A stretch of DNA of 64,000 nucleotides from the NCBI GenBank assembly GCA_947462335.1, contig OX381721.1, positions 41,566,488 through 41,630,487 on the forward strand, in the 5' to 3' direction. Position numbers and translations under genes: made by a program. Below, piece by piece: positions 11,926 through 25,800 of the stretch (positions within the stretch are counted from its first letter, which is position 1; every line of letters begins with the position of its first letter). Under the pieces are notes generated by a model, which made no database searches, was not told the origin of the DNA, and saw only the letters and a list, made by a program, of their open reading frames with translations. Source of the stretch: Harmothoe impar. Taxonomy: Eukaryota > Annelida > Polychaeta > Phyllodocida > Polynoidae.

Positions 11926-13259
11926 AACCAGTTGAAAATAGAGGGGATGGAGAAGGTGGTACAGCAGCCTCATTAAAATGTGATTAGAACACATTATCCA
12001 GGGCTGGTAATGCTCATCACAGGGATGCTGGACCCTACTGAATACCACAGATGACCATCAGCATGATTAAAAAGCACTTAATTCCCTCTATCAGGGTGCT
12101 AACTGCTGTTAAAGACAGTTATCTTATGTTAACACTGTGTATATGATAACAGATACAACCTTAGATAGTTGTTTGGGGGTTGAGCAGGGTCCCTACCTCT
12201 TTTCTGGTAGCCTTACATTACACACGCCCTCCCTTGGGCAGAACCTTAGCCTCTCATTTGGTAACGCCACCTAGTGGAAATGGCTCATGAAATGAGCGGT
12301 GTTATCTGACTCAAAGTCTGAGACCATCAGTCCATGGGGCCACATGTCCAGGACCCACCTCCTCTCTACATGAGCTGACAGAGGTCTGCTGCCCTGGAAC
12401 CATGAATGGTGCTCAGTTTGTATTCAAAGAGAAAGTTCTTCATTTTCAATTTAATGCCTTAGAATATTACAAGTAAAGCCATTCTTGTGTTTCTGAGACA
12501 GTTTATTTGTAGAATAGTTTTCAAGTGCATGTGTACTTCAGGCCAGTTAAAAAAAGCACTGGTTCAAGTGTGAATCCTAAGTGGGACTACTACTCGTGAT
12601 TAAATCTAAACTATTCAGAAAAATTATAAATGACGAGAAAAAATATCAGTTTTTACACCAGAACTATTGTGCTTATGGCAACTTTTTATTTTATTTTGAT
12701 ATAATAATTATGGTGCCATCTAGCCTTTCTCAAAACATTGTATTCTATCATATGTAATATAAGGAGTCATGGTGTATGCCATTATCAGACGGGGAAATGT
12801 CAAAGAATTTATCTTCATGTGTTATATTGTAGAAAAGTACAAAAATGCCGAGTGTATTATATGTATACATTGAAATTGTACAACCATAGAACTAATCAGT
12901 TTCAAATTCGAGATGTCAATGAAATGCTACACTATTGCTTCAGTTATAAATAGGAGAAATACAGTGAATAGTGCTAGTGTTTTTCTGCTATATGAGGGTG
13001 TATGGTATGAGTAGGAACTAGACTTAGAGTGTTTTCACAAATTATACGAAATGAAATCATATTCTATGCCAGATTCCCTTGGATTAAGGACATGATAGAA
13101 TGAACATTTATAGCATTATCAACCGATGAAAAGTCTACCATCAATTATACAAGGTTTGTGGTGAACAATAATGAACCATAAAGATGCCGGTATTCTATAT
13201 GAGTCTAAAGGGGGGAAAGCCACCTATAAACAAGAGTCATGACCAGTGGTCAAATGTCA
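11926..13259. other. Region downstream of the gelsolin gene, no gene seen
   Basis: This lies beyond the probable polyadenylation site of the minus-strand gelsolin gene. Open frames are short and without domain or splice context. No second gene is supported. Confidence 0.4.
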
Positions 13260-13265
13260 TTTATT
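13260..13265 (-). terminator. Candidate polyadenylation signal of the gelsolin gene
   Basis: A canonical AATAAA on the minus strand lies about 490 nt downstream of the stop codon at 13754, a plausible 3' untranslated length. No closer canonical hexamer was noticed, but no transcript evidence is available. Confidence 0.4.
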
Positions 13266-13753
13266 ACAATACGATCTGGACAATAAGCCACAGCACATAA
13301 TACTTGGTCGCGTTACATGACACAGGCGAAGCTGCACAGTAGGGTGAAGATTGGTACAGGTTGCAAACAGATTTAAGTGGTTTACAAAACTGTTTTCAAG
13401 ACATAAGCATAGTTTACAAAACTGAATGTTCTCAAGACATAGGCATATATATATGCATGTCCCCAGGGCAGCATCAGCATATCTATAAGGAAAGAAACAC
13501 TTTTGATTTCCCATGTAGTTCCCGTATCAAAGTTCCACATAGTGTTGTATCCTCTTTTTTGCGGTAATATGAACTTGTTCTCATATCATTCAGTGCATAC
13601 TGCAACCTGTATCACTCTCCATGCTTTGTACAATCACAGCTTGTGGCGGTGATCCTTTGTCCTCCCACCACTACCGGGCCTAGCCCGACCCGCTCCGCTC
13701 GATCCTCCTGATTACTCCGTCCATTGGCCGTAGCTGGATTCATACACCTGTAT

Positions 13754-13849
13754 TTAGGCAGCCATGGCAGACTGGAAGGTGGGGCACCTCTGTCCCTCCT
13801 TCAAGACGGTGACGTTCTTGTAGGGCTTGTTGCTCTTCATCAGATGGGA
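13754..13849 (-). CDS. Gelsolin exon 14 (C-terminus and stop)
   Basis: 96 nt coding [20 protein letters not shown] and [11 protein letters not shown] then TAA. Acceptor ends TTACAG. The 3' untranslated region continues toward the AATAAA at 13265. Confidence 0.93.
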   Translation of the reverse strand, partial: SHLMKSNKPYKNVTVLKEGQRCPTFQSAMAA

Positions 13850-16800
13850 CTGTAAGAATAGTAAATAGAGGATGGTTAATTGAGATGGTTTTGTGACACT
13901 GGTAAAATGATGTCCATTATTTTTGAATTTTTCAAAGATTGTGATGCTTTGCTCATTATATGCCAAATATACAGAGATGTCACTGCCCCAACATAAAGTC
14001 TGAAAGCCTTTGCTTTTTTAATTAATTTTCTACAATTCGATTAGTAAGAAAACTTGATCCCCAACAGGATATATTCATCTATCTATGGACGATCTATCTT
14101 AACCCTAATGTCTAGGTGTGTTAAGTCAAACGGTAGAGAGAACTTACATGGGCATAACTGAAGCCATTCTTCTTCTCAGCTGTGGAGGCTCCAGACCCAA
14201 TCCACACAAAGCACTCCTTGCTTGTCTCCAGGAGGAACACATCCTACACAGGAGGGAAATGTGGGAGAAAGGGAAAGTTAATTTCTATACATAGCATTTT
14301 CTATAATCATGAGTACACCCCAGTATATTCTAAAGATTTAAGAACTATGGTGCGTGCTAGTGCACTCAGGTGGCATATAATTGAGGCAATTTGGCATGCA
14401 GGTTTCCTATGACAATGTCAAACATTGGTGTAGGCGTGGTACAGGGTGTTGATAGCTTAATGAAGACGTGAGCATACTTATAGACTGGTGATATGAAAAG
14501 TGTAAGCGGTACTATACACATGATAAATATGAATATTAGCATGGCCACCTCTTTTCTTCGTATCCTGAAATGGGACGTGCTCTATTGCAACCCTTCCTTA
14601 AAAGCAAGATATCAGTCTAGAGTCAAAGGGTACCAGATCGCTCAAATTGAGCAAGTGAAATGAAATATTATGGGTGGGGATTACTCTGGGGTGCTGCCAT
14701 GAAGCTGGCCCACAGATCTGCTCAAAGGAGGAACTATTTTGTTAGGTTACAGGTTTTAGGGCCTAAAGGTTTGACACTAGACTGGCTTTGTACTGTCTAA
14801 TACCGATGGGAGATGAGTGAACAACACTGTTTATGCTATGTATCTAAGGTTGCTTATAAATACGTTGTGCGTTAACTACGAAAATTAACGTGCTCCCTAC
14901 GTGGAGGCGAAAAAAGCTATAACTTCTACAGTACACATGTAATAAAATTCCGTACAAAATATATATAACATTACATATCATATTCAAACAATACAAATCT
15001 AACACACAAAAGATCTATATGTCATTATAATATTATATCATTACTATTGACAAAATTAAAGGGTAATAACGCTTTTCAGGTGCATGTTCACTAATAAGAG
15101 CATCTGGAGGAAGGCCTTTCCCACGAACTATGACAAAGAAACCTAATGCAGATAAGTGTAGATATGAAGCTTGCATTCGAGATGTGTTCTAAAAAGCTAA
15201 GCATTTGTAAACTTAGGTATACGACTTCATAGATTCGGGTAAAAGACCAATACAAATGCATAGAATATGGCATAATAACAATGACATCGTATTGGCTGCA
15301 GCTAGTATTGCTATCATCCTGGTACTTATAGTAATAAAACCCGATATGTCAAGTGTATGAATGGTGGGTTTGACTGCTTGTTTGATATGTGATCTAACTC
15401 ATTGTTAAACTACATGTTAACTAACTAAATAACTCAGGCTGATTTGGGGTAAAAAGGAAAAAGCATGTACAATGTATAACCTTCAAGTCCCTATTGTCAG
15501 GGACATCCCTGACCATTTACATCTCTGTTAACCTGGATACTGATGAAATGAATATTTGATAACTGCTAAAGATTTCCAGCAGCAATGAATTCTCATGTAT
15601 CATGGAATACTGCACCAGGGAGTTTTTTTTGAAAAGATGGCAAATTGAGTAATGTCTATTTTTCTCGGCTAAGGAAATAAAGCACTACAGAATATACCGT
15701 GTGAATATAAAGTTCCTTCTAGAAAAAGGCCTTTATGGAACATCATCATGCCACCGGAGTGGTATGCCTATAATTGCCGGGGAAATGGTAGATGATGATT
15801 GCTGACGTAAATCATGAATGCCAAGTGACCCAACCCCAAAATCGTATTTCTTACGATTTCTGGACCCCAAAATAATGACCAACAAAATCTAGTTTTAGTC
15901 TAGTTTTGTGTATTCGTATTAGGCTATTCATCCCATATCTCAGTATGGTACACTTACTTTAAGAAATACTAGAGATGATTGAAAATCGTAATCTGATATC
16001 CAAAATCGTAATAGGGGTCAAAAATCGTAAAATTACGAAAAAATCGTAACACTTGGCACTTGGCGTCTTGACGTCAAATTCTGTGACGTCCTGACCGCAG
16101 ATTAAATATGTGAGAATATATGAAAGCTTAGCGGGAGGAGTAGCTCAGTTAGTAGGCCATCTCTACAGTTACATGCTAAGCTGATGCTAATAGGTCACAT
16201 GACGTTATGTCACATGAAGTTTTGTTTGAACAATCAAAGAGGTAAAACATGTCACTGATGTTGGAGGCGTGAAATCACAAAATTGTTCACAAATCAAGTT
16301 GTGGATTCTTTTATGTCATGTCTTGATTTAATAGGCGACACCAAAAAAAAAGTTGGTCAATGGATTTCACTTGTTTGTTTTTTTAAGAATTTTCTTTGGT
16401 CAATGGATTTTGGTGATAGAAAAGTGAAGCGAGCTACCAATTATTTTTTTCTAACCAAGACTCCAACAAAAGTTCTAAGGGAACCCATGGCAAAAAGTAT
16501 TGAGTGGTTGATCTGCGGAAATTAAGAGAGAAAAAAAGTTTAAAAGAAAACAAATCTTTATTTTTTTTGAAAAATGGCGTGAGGGAAATCCAATGACAAG
16601 TTTATTTTTCCAAAAAACTAAATTTCCATTTCCGAAAATAAGGCGCGCAAAATCCATTGACCAACTTTTTTTTAAGTGCTTACATTTTTTCTCATGCAAA
16701 GTGAGATGTACAATTCTACAGGTGAGCCAGAAATAATGGGGGAAAAGGACATCAGTAACATTTTCTAAAACCCTTCGATGCCGTATGAGATACCATAACC

Positions 16801-19800
16801 ACAGTTACACGTAGGCGATAAATGAGCCCATGCAAATGGCGACGATATTAGACATGACTACATAGATGAGACTGTCACCATGGTAATGTGGGTCAGCCTG
16901 ACCCAGTTTGGGTAACATGATGGGCGATTACCTTGGACACTTTAGTCCGCTTAGATTTCTTCCCTGAGCCACCGCCAAGACAGGCAAGACAGCCTGTCGA
17001 CGCTTTTGGCAGGGGTTCATCCTAAACAAACGCAACCAATAAGGGGTATCATCCGAATTAAATACAACTACAGCTAGTTTTAACTAGATTGCACCACCCA
17101 ATGTCTATATATGTACAAAGTGAAAATTCAGTGAAAACAATCTCAAGAAAAGTAGTTACTCCTCAGGGTTTTATACTAATCAATTAGACTCTAAATTTAG
17201 AGTGTTTTTTTTTTCAGAGGATGAGTGTTTGTCACTTTTTGAATGAGAAAGTAGGTGAAAAAACAAGTGATGCCTTAAACATGTTTGCTGTAGGTCTGTA
17301 GTAGAGTTGTTGAAAATAAGCATGGCTATCATATTAATGTTTTCAAAACACCAAAGGAAGTAGTTCAAAAATTTAAGTCAATGAAATATCCAAAGCTAAG
17401 GCAACATGTTAAAGACAGTACATTGCATTCGGAACCGGTTCCATAGCAAGTTATTTTTCAAACAAATTCATCAGATGTCCCAAGAGGACACATGATATTA
17501 GCTCTGACTGTGACACTAGAAAACTGACTGCAAAACTGAGGTGTGAATCCTAGAGCTATGATAGTGATAGAACTCTTTTTACAGGTGGTAACAATTAACA
17601 GATGGTATACATAATGTATACGGCACATGTTACATATATGTTCTTTTGTGATTAAGTAAATCTAAAGAGAAGAAATGTAATAATTAAAACCACCACGTGC
17701 AGGTTTGTATCGATCTTTTCCAGATGAGACCCACCAGACTAGACAGACCAAGCTGGCAACATGCACAAAACCTCACACAATTAGAAAGATAATCAGGAAG
17801 AGAGGAGATAACGCTGCTTACCTGGGATACAAAGTCAGCCAGAGTGATGGACCCATCCTTCACCTTGCTCATGTTAAGGGAGCCAGTGGCATCAGATACC
17901 CTGAAAATGAACCAAATCAAATATTCAAATTAATCAGTTTTTAATGCCCTTATATTATGTTAAAGGACATGTATGGAGTGAGTTGGACAGAAAACCTCTG
18001 CTGTTCCATCTTTCTACTCCTACCCCTGGGTTCGCTGTAGAGAATATCAGAAATCACCAATATCTCAAACCAGTATTAAGCTCGTGTGTGAGTGTTGAGC
18101 CATTTGTAAGGCACTAGAAGCACATTTAAATAGGTTGGGACTGGTGTAAATCTGTTCACTATAATTCACTCTGGTGCAATTTAACATTTCTAGTGCCATT
18201 TCTTGTACATCTTCTACATTGTCTACAATATGTGCTCATAGTTATGTCACATTGTGTGAATTGATTGAATAGTCAGTGAAATAAATTGTGTAAATTAATT
18301 AAGTACGCAGTGAAATATACATCCTCTGGATGGCTAACACACAAAACAATTAACTATTATAGTACTAACCAAATGGAATAGCATTAATGACATCAAGAAT
18401 GGACTGAGTGATATAGTATGTGAGTACAACATATTGCACAGGTGATCCTGCAAAACTATGTCCATAATGTTCCTTTGACAAATAAACATACAATACTTCT
18501 GTGGACACATCCCGAAAAGTGACAATTCAAACTCTTGATTGCTATATTGTACAACACATACAAGTGCAGTACATAAGACCACAACATGTTTGTGTATTAG
18601 TGTAAATATCAGTGTAAATATAGCAAAATGTAACATGGAACTTTTGAAATGTGATAAATTTAAAGGTCCTGATGGAGGGGGCCGACGATATAACTTACAA
18701 TATGTATATAGTTCAGTACTTACTCATCTGTGAGTCTAAGGTGGGGTCACATTAAACAAATTTGACAGCAGTGGTAACTTTGCATTAGTATTAATAACTA
18801 ATATCCCCTCATTACTATCACCACTACTAGGTATACAATCACGACCAAGATTGCAATGTCAGGCCTACTGCATAGCTCATATGGTTGATTAAATAAGCCT
18901 ACTAGCATTGCAATAATAGAGGAATTAACCCGACTGTAAAGATATCAATCTCTCAATTAACTTAATATGAGTATTACATCTGATGACAGTCTGCAACATT
19001 ATAAAATACATCTTTCTTTTTTTCTTTTTGCAGTATTCATTTTGACATACCTGAAGAGTTGAGTCTCTTCACCGTTGTCATCTTCATCATCATCATCATC
19101 CTCCATATCTCCGGTCAGCTTCTCGTAGAACTCGTGCTGAAATTAACAATACCACAATTCAGAATTCTGCTTGTTACATCTATGATGAGGGATTGTACAG
19201 GAGATTTAATGTACACCATGGAAACAGTACTGGAAGGTTATGTGATGCATTTTACATACAATTAAGCTATGATCTAAGTCATATGTAACAATTTTAATTT
19301 AACATGTTTTGTATGTATTTCCTTTATTTGGTAGTAGGGAACAAAATATAGGAAAGGGGTATGTTTAATAACTTACGTTGGATGGTGTATCGTCTTGGTC
19401 TAGGACCTCTGTCTGGACCTTTCCACGGTCGCTCTCAATCTGCTGGCACACCTGGGCTGCCTGTAGAATGGGAAGAAAATGTTGTTAAAAATGTATGTAG
19501 ACTTATATTTTACACTATTATAAATTATTTTCCTTCCTTTCTTTTTTTCCTTTTAGATACCATGACTAGGGGTAAAAAGTTCATACCTTGAATCTCTCAT
19601 CCTTGTTGGCTCCCTTGCCGTTCCACTGATACAGTTGCAGGCCCAGGTCCAGAATGAACACATCATTATCATTCAACCGGTCCTTCGATGTAGCCACCTA
19701 GTGCGAAAACAGAATACTAATCAAAACTTAATCAACACACAATTTTGGTGTATGGTGTACTTGCAGATCTACAGGATTTAACCCGAATTACATTAATGGT

Positions 19801-22800
19801 GTCTTCTGTACATCTTTCTCAGGACTTTGTGTGATGAAGAGACAGTGTCAACAATCTTGATACTCTAGATATAATACTTAAAACCCTCCCTATCCTGGAC
19901 TGAATAATTGGAACCTTTTGATTGCTCTACATCTAACTGGCCTGGTCCCTTAAACCCACCTCTTTGACGGTGACTGTCCTACGTTGGCCTGAAACGTGCA
20001 GGAGGCGTGGTTTGTACTCGGTGGGTTTGACATGACGGAATCCGGAGTCAGCACCTCCCTTCATGATACTATAAAACAAATATTACTTCATCAGTACTCA
20101 GCTATAATAGAGTACATATAAGGGTATTGGGGAATGGTATTGGATTTCCTATCTGATTAAATTTGTGCATACATTTCATAATATTTCAAAACTGGATAAA
20201 CACCGACATTAGAATTGATGACTAAGAAACTAACTGTATTATTGTGGTATGCAACTCCAACTAACTTACATTGTATAACAGTTATAATCTCTATCAATGC
20301 TACATTTTGTTCATTAATATGTCTGGTATCATCTTGTAAAAAAAAAATTCTGTTATGAATTATGTTTTATAGCATCTTTAATGTCACAGTAACAAAACCT
20401 GAAATTCAAATTACACATTTATCTGAGACAATTTGAAATCATAAGGACTAGACAGTGATCTTGTAAAGCAAATTCTAGTGTTAGAGCATGAAAAACCCTA
20501 TCTTATCAAATAGTTAATACTTAATATGACAGGCATCTTAAAAAGGGTTAACATATTTGAGTAAAAACCCAAAGCCACTACAATATTGATCTATTCTGTA
20601 AAACAAACATTTGATTTAATACATTAGTTTCAAATGACAAAAAAAATAATAGTGATATAAAAGGAAAACTTTCCGTGTGGTACCTAGTGCACACAGTGTG
20701 AAAAGGGAAAACAACAGTAATGATTGAAGTAAAAGATGATTAAGTTGATATATATGTACATTGTTGGGTCTAAAGGAAGTTCATCCCTTTTGGGATAATT
20801 CCTAAAGTTAAAGGGACAGCTATTCATCCGGTGCTATTCATTTGTATTAGCTTGTATCTCAACTTATGTTGAGTCAAACTCTGCATTCTTCATTTTCGTT
20901 CGTGAGGTTGGCCTAGTACTTGTAGATATGTTTGAATTACATAACCTGTAGACTAATACTCTTGTTTTCATTGATTGAAGTTGAACGGTTGGACTAGAGG
21001 AGCAGTGGGCCTTATTGTGTAACAGCGACTTAATCTATACTTTTTAATCAAATCAAGAACTAAGGCATCCATGATTTCATTAAGGCACCTATAACTTCAT
21101 TCACACGTATCAAACTAGAGGTGGAACGACACCGTAAATCACTATGATTGTGATGATGCAATCTCAGAATATAAGCTAACCTGATGAATTTGTTGGTTCG
21201 TAACTTGTATAAGATATTCTATTATACACTTCATAAGGGAGGCTGCTATCGTCCAATTTATGACAATTTAAGGTATCCTAAAAATATTTTCCAATGTCCT
21301 TCAAAATGCCCATGGCAATTTTGAAATTTATCTCATAGCAATCATCTCAAAAATATTCTGATGGTGCATCATTGCCTATATCACTGCCCACACCATCTCT
21401 CTGGTGAGGTATGGGTGTAATGATATTCCACATTCTATAAGCACGGCTGGACAGTCGTTTTACCTCTAGTCTTTACTCACATAATGCCCACAGGGAAGTA
21501 ACTGCGGAACAGTTTGGACTCATGTCCCTGGGTCTCTCGGTGTTGGACGGGCCTGTCGTCCAGGTATGTGTCTAGCTCTACAGTCTTGTATGCCGCAGTA
21601 CCATACTCATCCTGTGCGGTTAGTGGGAAAAGTCGGCATGCATTAGACCTTAGATTATTAATTTACATCAGTGATTTTCCTATATCTAAACGAGTCAAGT
21701 CGGGCGAACACCAGGGGTCGACATCAGCTGGTACATGTCAGCAATAGAAGAATATCCTGTGTTAGTGGTAGGTTTGTTATAAACTAACTTATGACTAACA
21801 TTCCTCTGGATATAAAAAAAGAGGTATTAGTTTACAACAGGGGGACATCTTTGAGTAAAGTAATGGAGGATTGCCAGGCCGGCCATCTAATAATGCTATT
21901 GTATTCTAGGACTAGGTGGTTGTACTAGCAGAGATTTCCTACTCATATCAAAATACTCAATGGTGTATGTCTGACAAAGTCTAGCTAGTAGTAAATGGAT
22001 GCAACCTTAATACTAATGAATATATCAAATACTACATTGACAGAGCTCAGATACATGCAGTATGGCCTCTGAAATAAAGGTATAAACTCTACATCCACTA
22101 TTGTGCTAGTTATGTCACTTTGTGTATTGGGTGCTGGAGGGTTCATCAGTGCTAGTGCTGGAACCATGATACATCTAGTGCAGCCATCTAGTTGCAACAT
22201 ACATTTAGGATACAGACAAGAAAACTAAGACACAATATTACTATATTCTGCAGAAACTTTCAGTGAAAACATTGAATACAGATAAGCTAGCTGGCTGTTG
22301 GAACTTTCCTGGCTTTTAGGCAATGTATTCCAACTGAACAAGACAGGGATGGTTGTAATGTTCAGAGGAATGCCCAATAGATCATATGTCACCAATATAG
22401 TGAGAGGCATGTCAGCAACCATGAAAATTTTGATTTTAATCTCCCCAAGAGCGATTCTTGCAACATCACTTTTATCTATATCCTTCATCGTAAAGACCAA
22501 AACTCACTCCTTACCAAACCTGATATTCAAGCAGAAACAGCTAAGCTGATACACTACCATGCATAGATATATTCTGCTGATCTGCGACAAGGTGCGTAAA
22601 CTGACATGGTGCAGGGACTCCTATAATGACATCACTATTGATGAAACATGAGTCCTCTATGCGAATATGACCAAGATTTGCAGTGTAGGCAATATACTAG
22701 ACTATATCAAAGCCATTCAGGTCGGTCGGACGATACAGGCAGGCCATAGGTTGGGTATGTTCTACACGACTTACGTCAACGATGAGAAGTAGCCAAGGAA

Positions 22801-25800
22801 GAGATCAGATTCGTGGTTCTGTACTTCGCGATGTTGGACAGCGGCATCGTCAAGCAGGGTATCTAGCTCTACAGTTTTATAGGCCGCCGTGCCATACTCA
22901 TCCTTGGTGTGAGGAAGCATTGTGATTGGGTGAGTTCAAACGGTTGCTATGGTGATAGGGTCTCATAAGGGTGTTCTGTTTTTTTTGGGGACAGCACACA
23001 ATTGCATTTGGGGAATTGCAGCAGGTTACGCAAGGGATTGGGAGTAACTATCACAATTTTAATGCAACGCATATTCTAAATGTAGGTTTGGCACATGCCA
23101 CTTTAAACGGCTAGGGTGGAAATTAATCACATATTATTTCTATAGATGTACATGCATGAAGTTGTATTGGACCACAATGTTATGTCAGTACCATAAAACA
23201 TCTCACTGAAATAGAAAGAAAATGGGTGCATTATAAGATAATAACCCTTATATTTATTTCAGTTGAGACTGAATTGCTGTGCCTGTGGAAAAAAGGAATT
23301 TAAAGATTATGATAGAAACAAATCAACGCTAGTTGATGAAGACTGGGAAAATAATTCAGAATTGTAAAACCTTTAACACAACAATAGCAGTAACTACATT
23401 TAAACTGAGAGGAAGAATGCAAAATCATATTAGAGTGAAGGACCTTATCGATAAATTTTATATGATCATGCACATGCATGAAAAGGTTGACAATTCTGAA
23501 TTTTCACCATAGTATAGTGATATTAATGAAGGAAGCCTCATAACCTCATTCTACCAATAACATGTAGAACAGGACATGATAACAGGTGAAAAGATGCAAA
23601 TTAAGGTGTAATAAGATAACAATTATGGTAAGGTGCATCACATGCAAATAAAGTGATGCTAGCAAATCTAAATGAGAAAAGAAATATTAATCTACAACTA
23701 AATTACGAACCGAGAAGAAACAAATGAGGAAAGCTTGTCCTGTTCTTTATCAAATGTTATATAGCCATGACATTTTGCAAAGTGCAGAGCAATTCCCAAA
23801 TTTCCCAGGCACTATATCTCTATTGTTTCTTCCAGTTTCACAGCGGGGTGCCCTCTACCGACTGCAAGTGAAACATATCTCAAGGATGGTGTTAGTAGCT
23901 GGATCTCACACCAGAGGGCAGCAGGAAGGGATGAGAGGGAACACAGGCAGAGTGCAATGTATACTAGTGCCCTGATGGGTGCTATATAGGGGCAATATAT
24001 TTTTAGTGTGCCCACGGTTTATTACTTTGACACTAGGTTCACAGACAAACCCCTGTCATAGCAAGACACACCAAGGTAACTATGGTGGCAAGACTGTGCT
24101 CTATGATGGGCTGAGGGATCTACTTTATTCATTTTCTTTAAGAGCCAAATGGGACCAAACAAAAAAGCTGTTTCGTTGCAATTGCTGCCGATTCTCTCTT
24201 ATCAGGGACTTATATCAGCCAAGAAATTTTATGTCCCCTGGTTACGTATTTCAACATGTTGCACTCTGTCTGTATTACTCTCAGCAAGAACAAAGTCATG
24301 CCTTGTGGGGTGCTTGGGTCACATGACTTACGTGATGGCTTGGAAATAGGAGGAGAAGAGATCTGACTCGTGACCCTGTGTCTCTCTGTGTTGGACGGCT
24401 GCATCATCAAGGAAAGTATCCAGCTCGACCGTCTTGTAGGCAGCTGTACCATACTCATCCTATATGGGCAGAGGGGAGGGGTTTATAAGGGGCAGAAAAG
24501 AGGGGAAATATTGGGGAAGAAGTCATACACTGCCATAGAGAGTCTGCCTTAGCATCATTTTTAGAAAATTCTTTCATGAATAAAGTACATTATAAATTCA
24601 AGGATATTTACCATGCCATCGCAATATAGTGTTGGTCGGTCTTCAATTTGACAAGGACATTTTGTAAATCTTTAGTATGTTAGGTTATAATGATCTTTTT
24701 TTCGTTTCGTTTTCCCTGAACTACCCTGACTCGCATTAACATTTCACAATATTCCCTGACCAATTTCCTTTCCCTGACTTTCTAGGACTCGCGAGAACCC
24801 TGATACTGTCAGATCTATAGTTATACTGGCTATTTTTCACATAGAATCTACTAAACCAGTGACCAGGAATCTTTCCTTTTTTTTTAAACAATTCACAAAA
24901 TAAATATAGTCTAATACACACTATCAACATGGCCAAGTGTATTACTAGCTTCTGTTGTACCATTGATTATGTCACATCCAGTGTCACTATCTTGTGGACT
25001 ATATGTGGATTAAATCTATAGGTGTAATCGTCTTGGACATACGGATATGCATGTACTCATGGTAATGGAATAACGGTTCTACTTTAATAGGATAAAACAT
25101 TTGGTAACTTTCCATTTTTGTACCTAAATCCCCTACCCCTGACCTACCTGGGAGCTGAAACGTCCGATCCAGAAGTGGACGTCAAACTTCAGTTCCTCTT
25201 CATCTTTGTAAGTCTGGATGTAACAACAAATCCAATTCAGTGCTTAACTATACATGTATTAAAATGCCAATGTTTAATTAATAATACCTTGAAATACATA
25301 AATTGCGTAGAAATATTAGGCTTATATGTATGTCCATCTGACAGTACATGTAAGATGACTAGAGCACAGGCATATCTGTGGTCTAACTGAATCAGGGAAG
25401 GAGGCATTTGACATTACATGTTTTCTTATCTGCTTATGCCCTTAGAGATATCCCCTGAAATAATATGATTTGTAATATCAATGCAGTCCACTTACATTGA
25501 GGATGATATAGGAGTCCCCATCGTAGAACTTGCCGTACTCTGACTTGGGCCACTCTGTTACCTCGAATTTCTATGGAGCACAAAACGAAGATTATCAATC
25601 AAACAAACAATTGATTCTATGTATATAATTAATTAATCTTATTCAGATAACATTTGATTTATTAAATTTATATTTTAGTTTTGAACTAATATTTTGAGCC
25701 TTTATAGAGAGGTCTCCAGGAGAACAGAAAGTGCCAATACTCACCACAATACGCCAGATGCGGAGACCGACCTCCTTCCCGGTTCCACTCCAGGCCTTTT

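Larger units (their letters stand above)
14244..16931 (-). other. Intron between exons 12 and 13
   Basis: No coding sequence. It holds two small inverted-repeat elements (15819-16058 and 16343-16673) and a tRNA-like fragment near 16135. The remainder is AT-rich intron sequence. Confidence 0.7.
17022..21480 (-). other. Gelsolin introns from exon 6C to exon 12
   Basis: The intervals between the exons at 21481, 19960-20068, 19587-19697, 19377-19460, 19051-19136, 17822-17900 and 17021 are AT-rich. I saw no further exon, second gene or clear mobile element in them. Confidence 0.5.

Noticed and set aside
16133..16180. Functional tRNA gene
   Set aside because: Only an A-box-like 5' half is present; no anticodon arm, B box or acceptor pairing follows.
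21481..24459. Exon 6 triplication as an assembly error
   Set aside because: The three exons differ in sequence and the flanking introns are unrelated, so it is a genuine old duplication.
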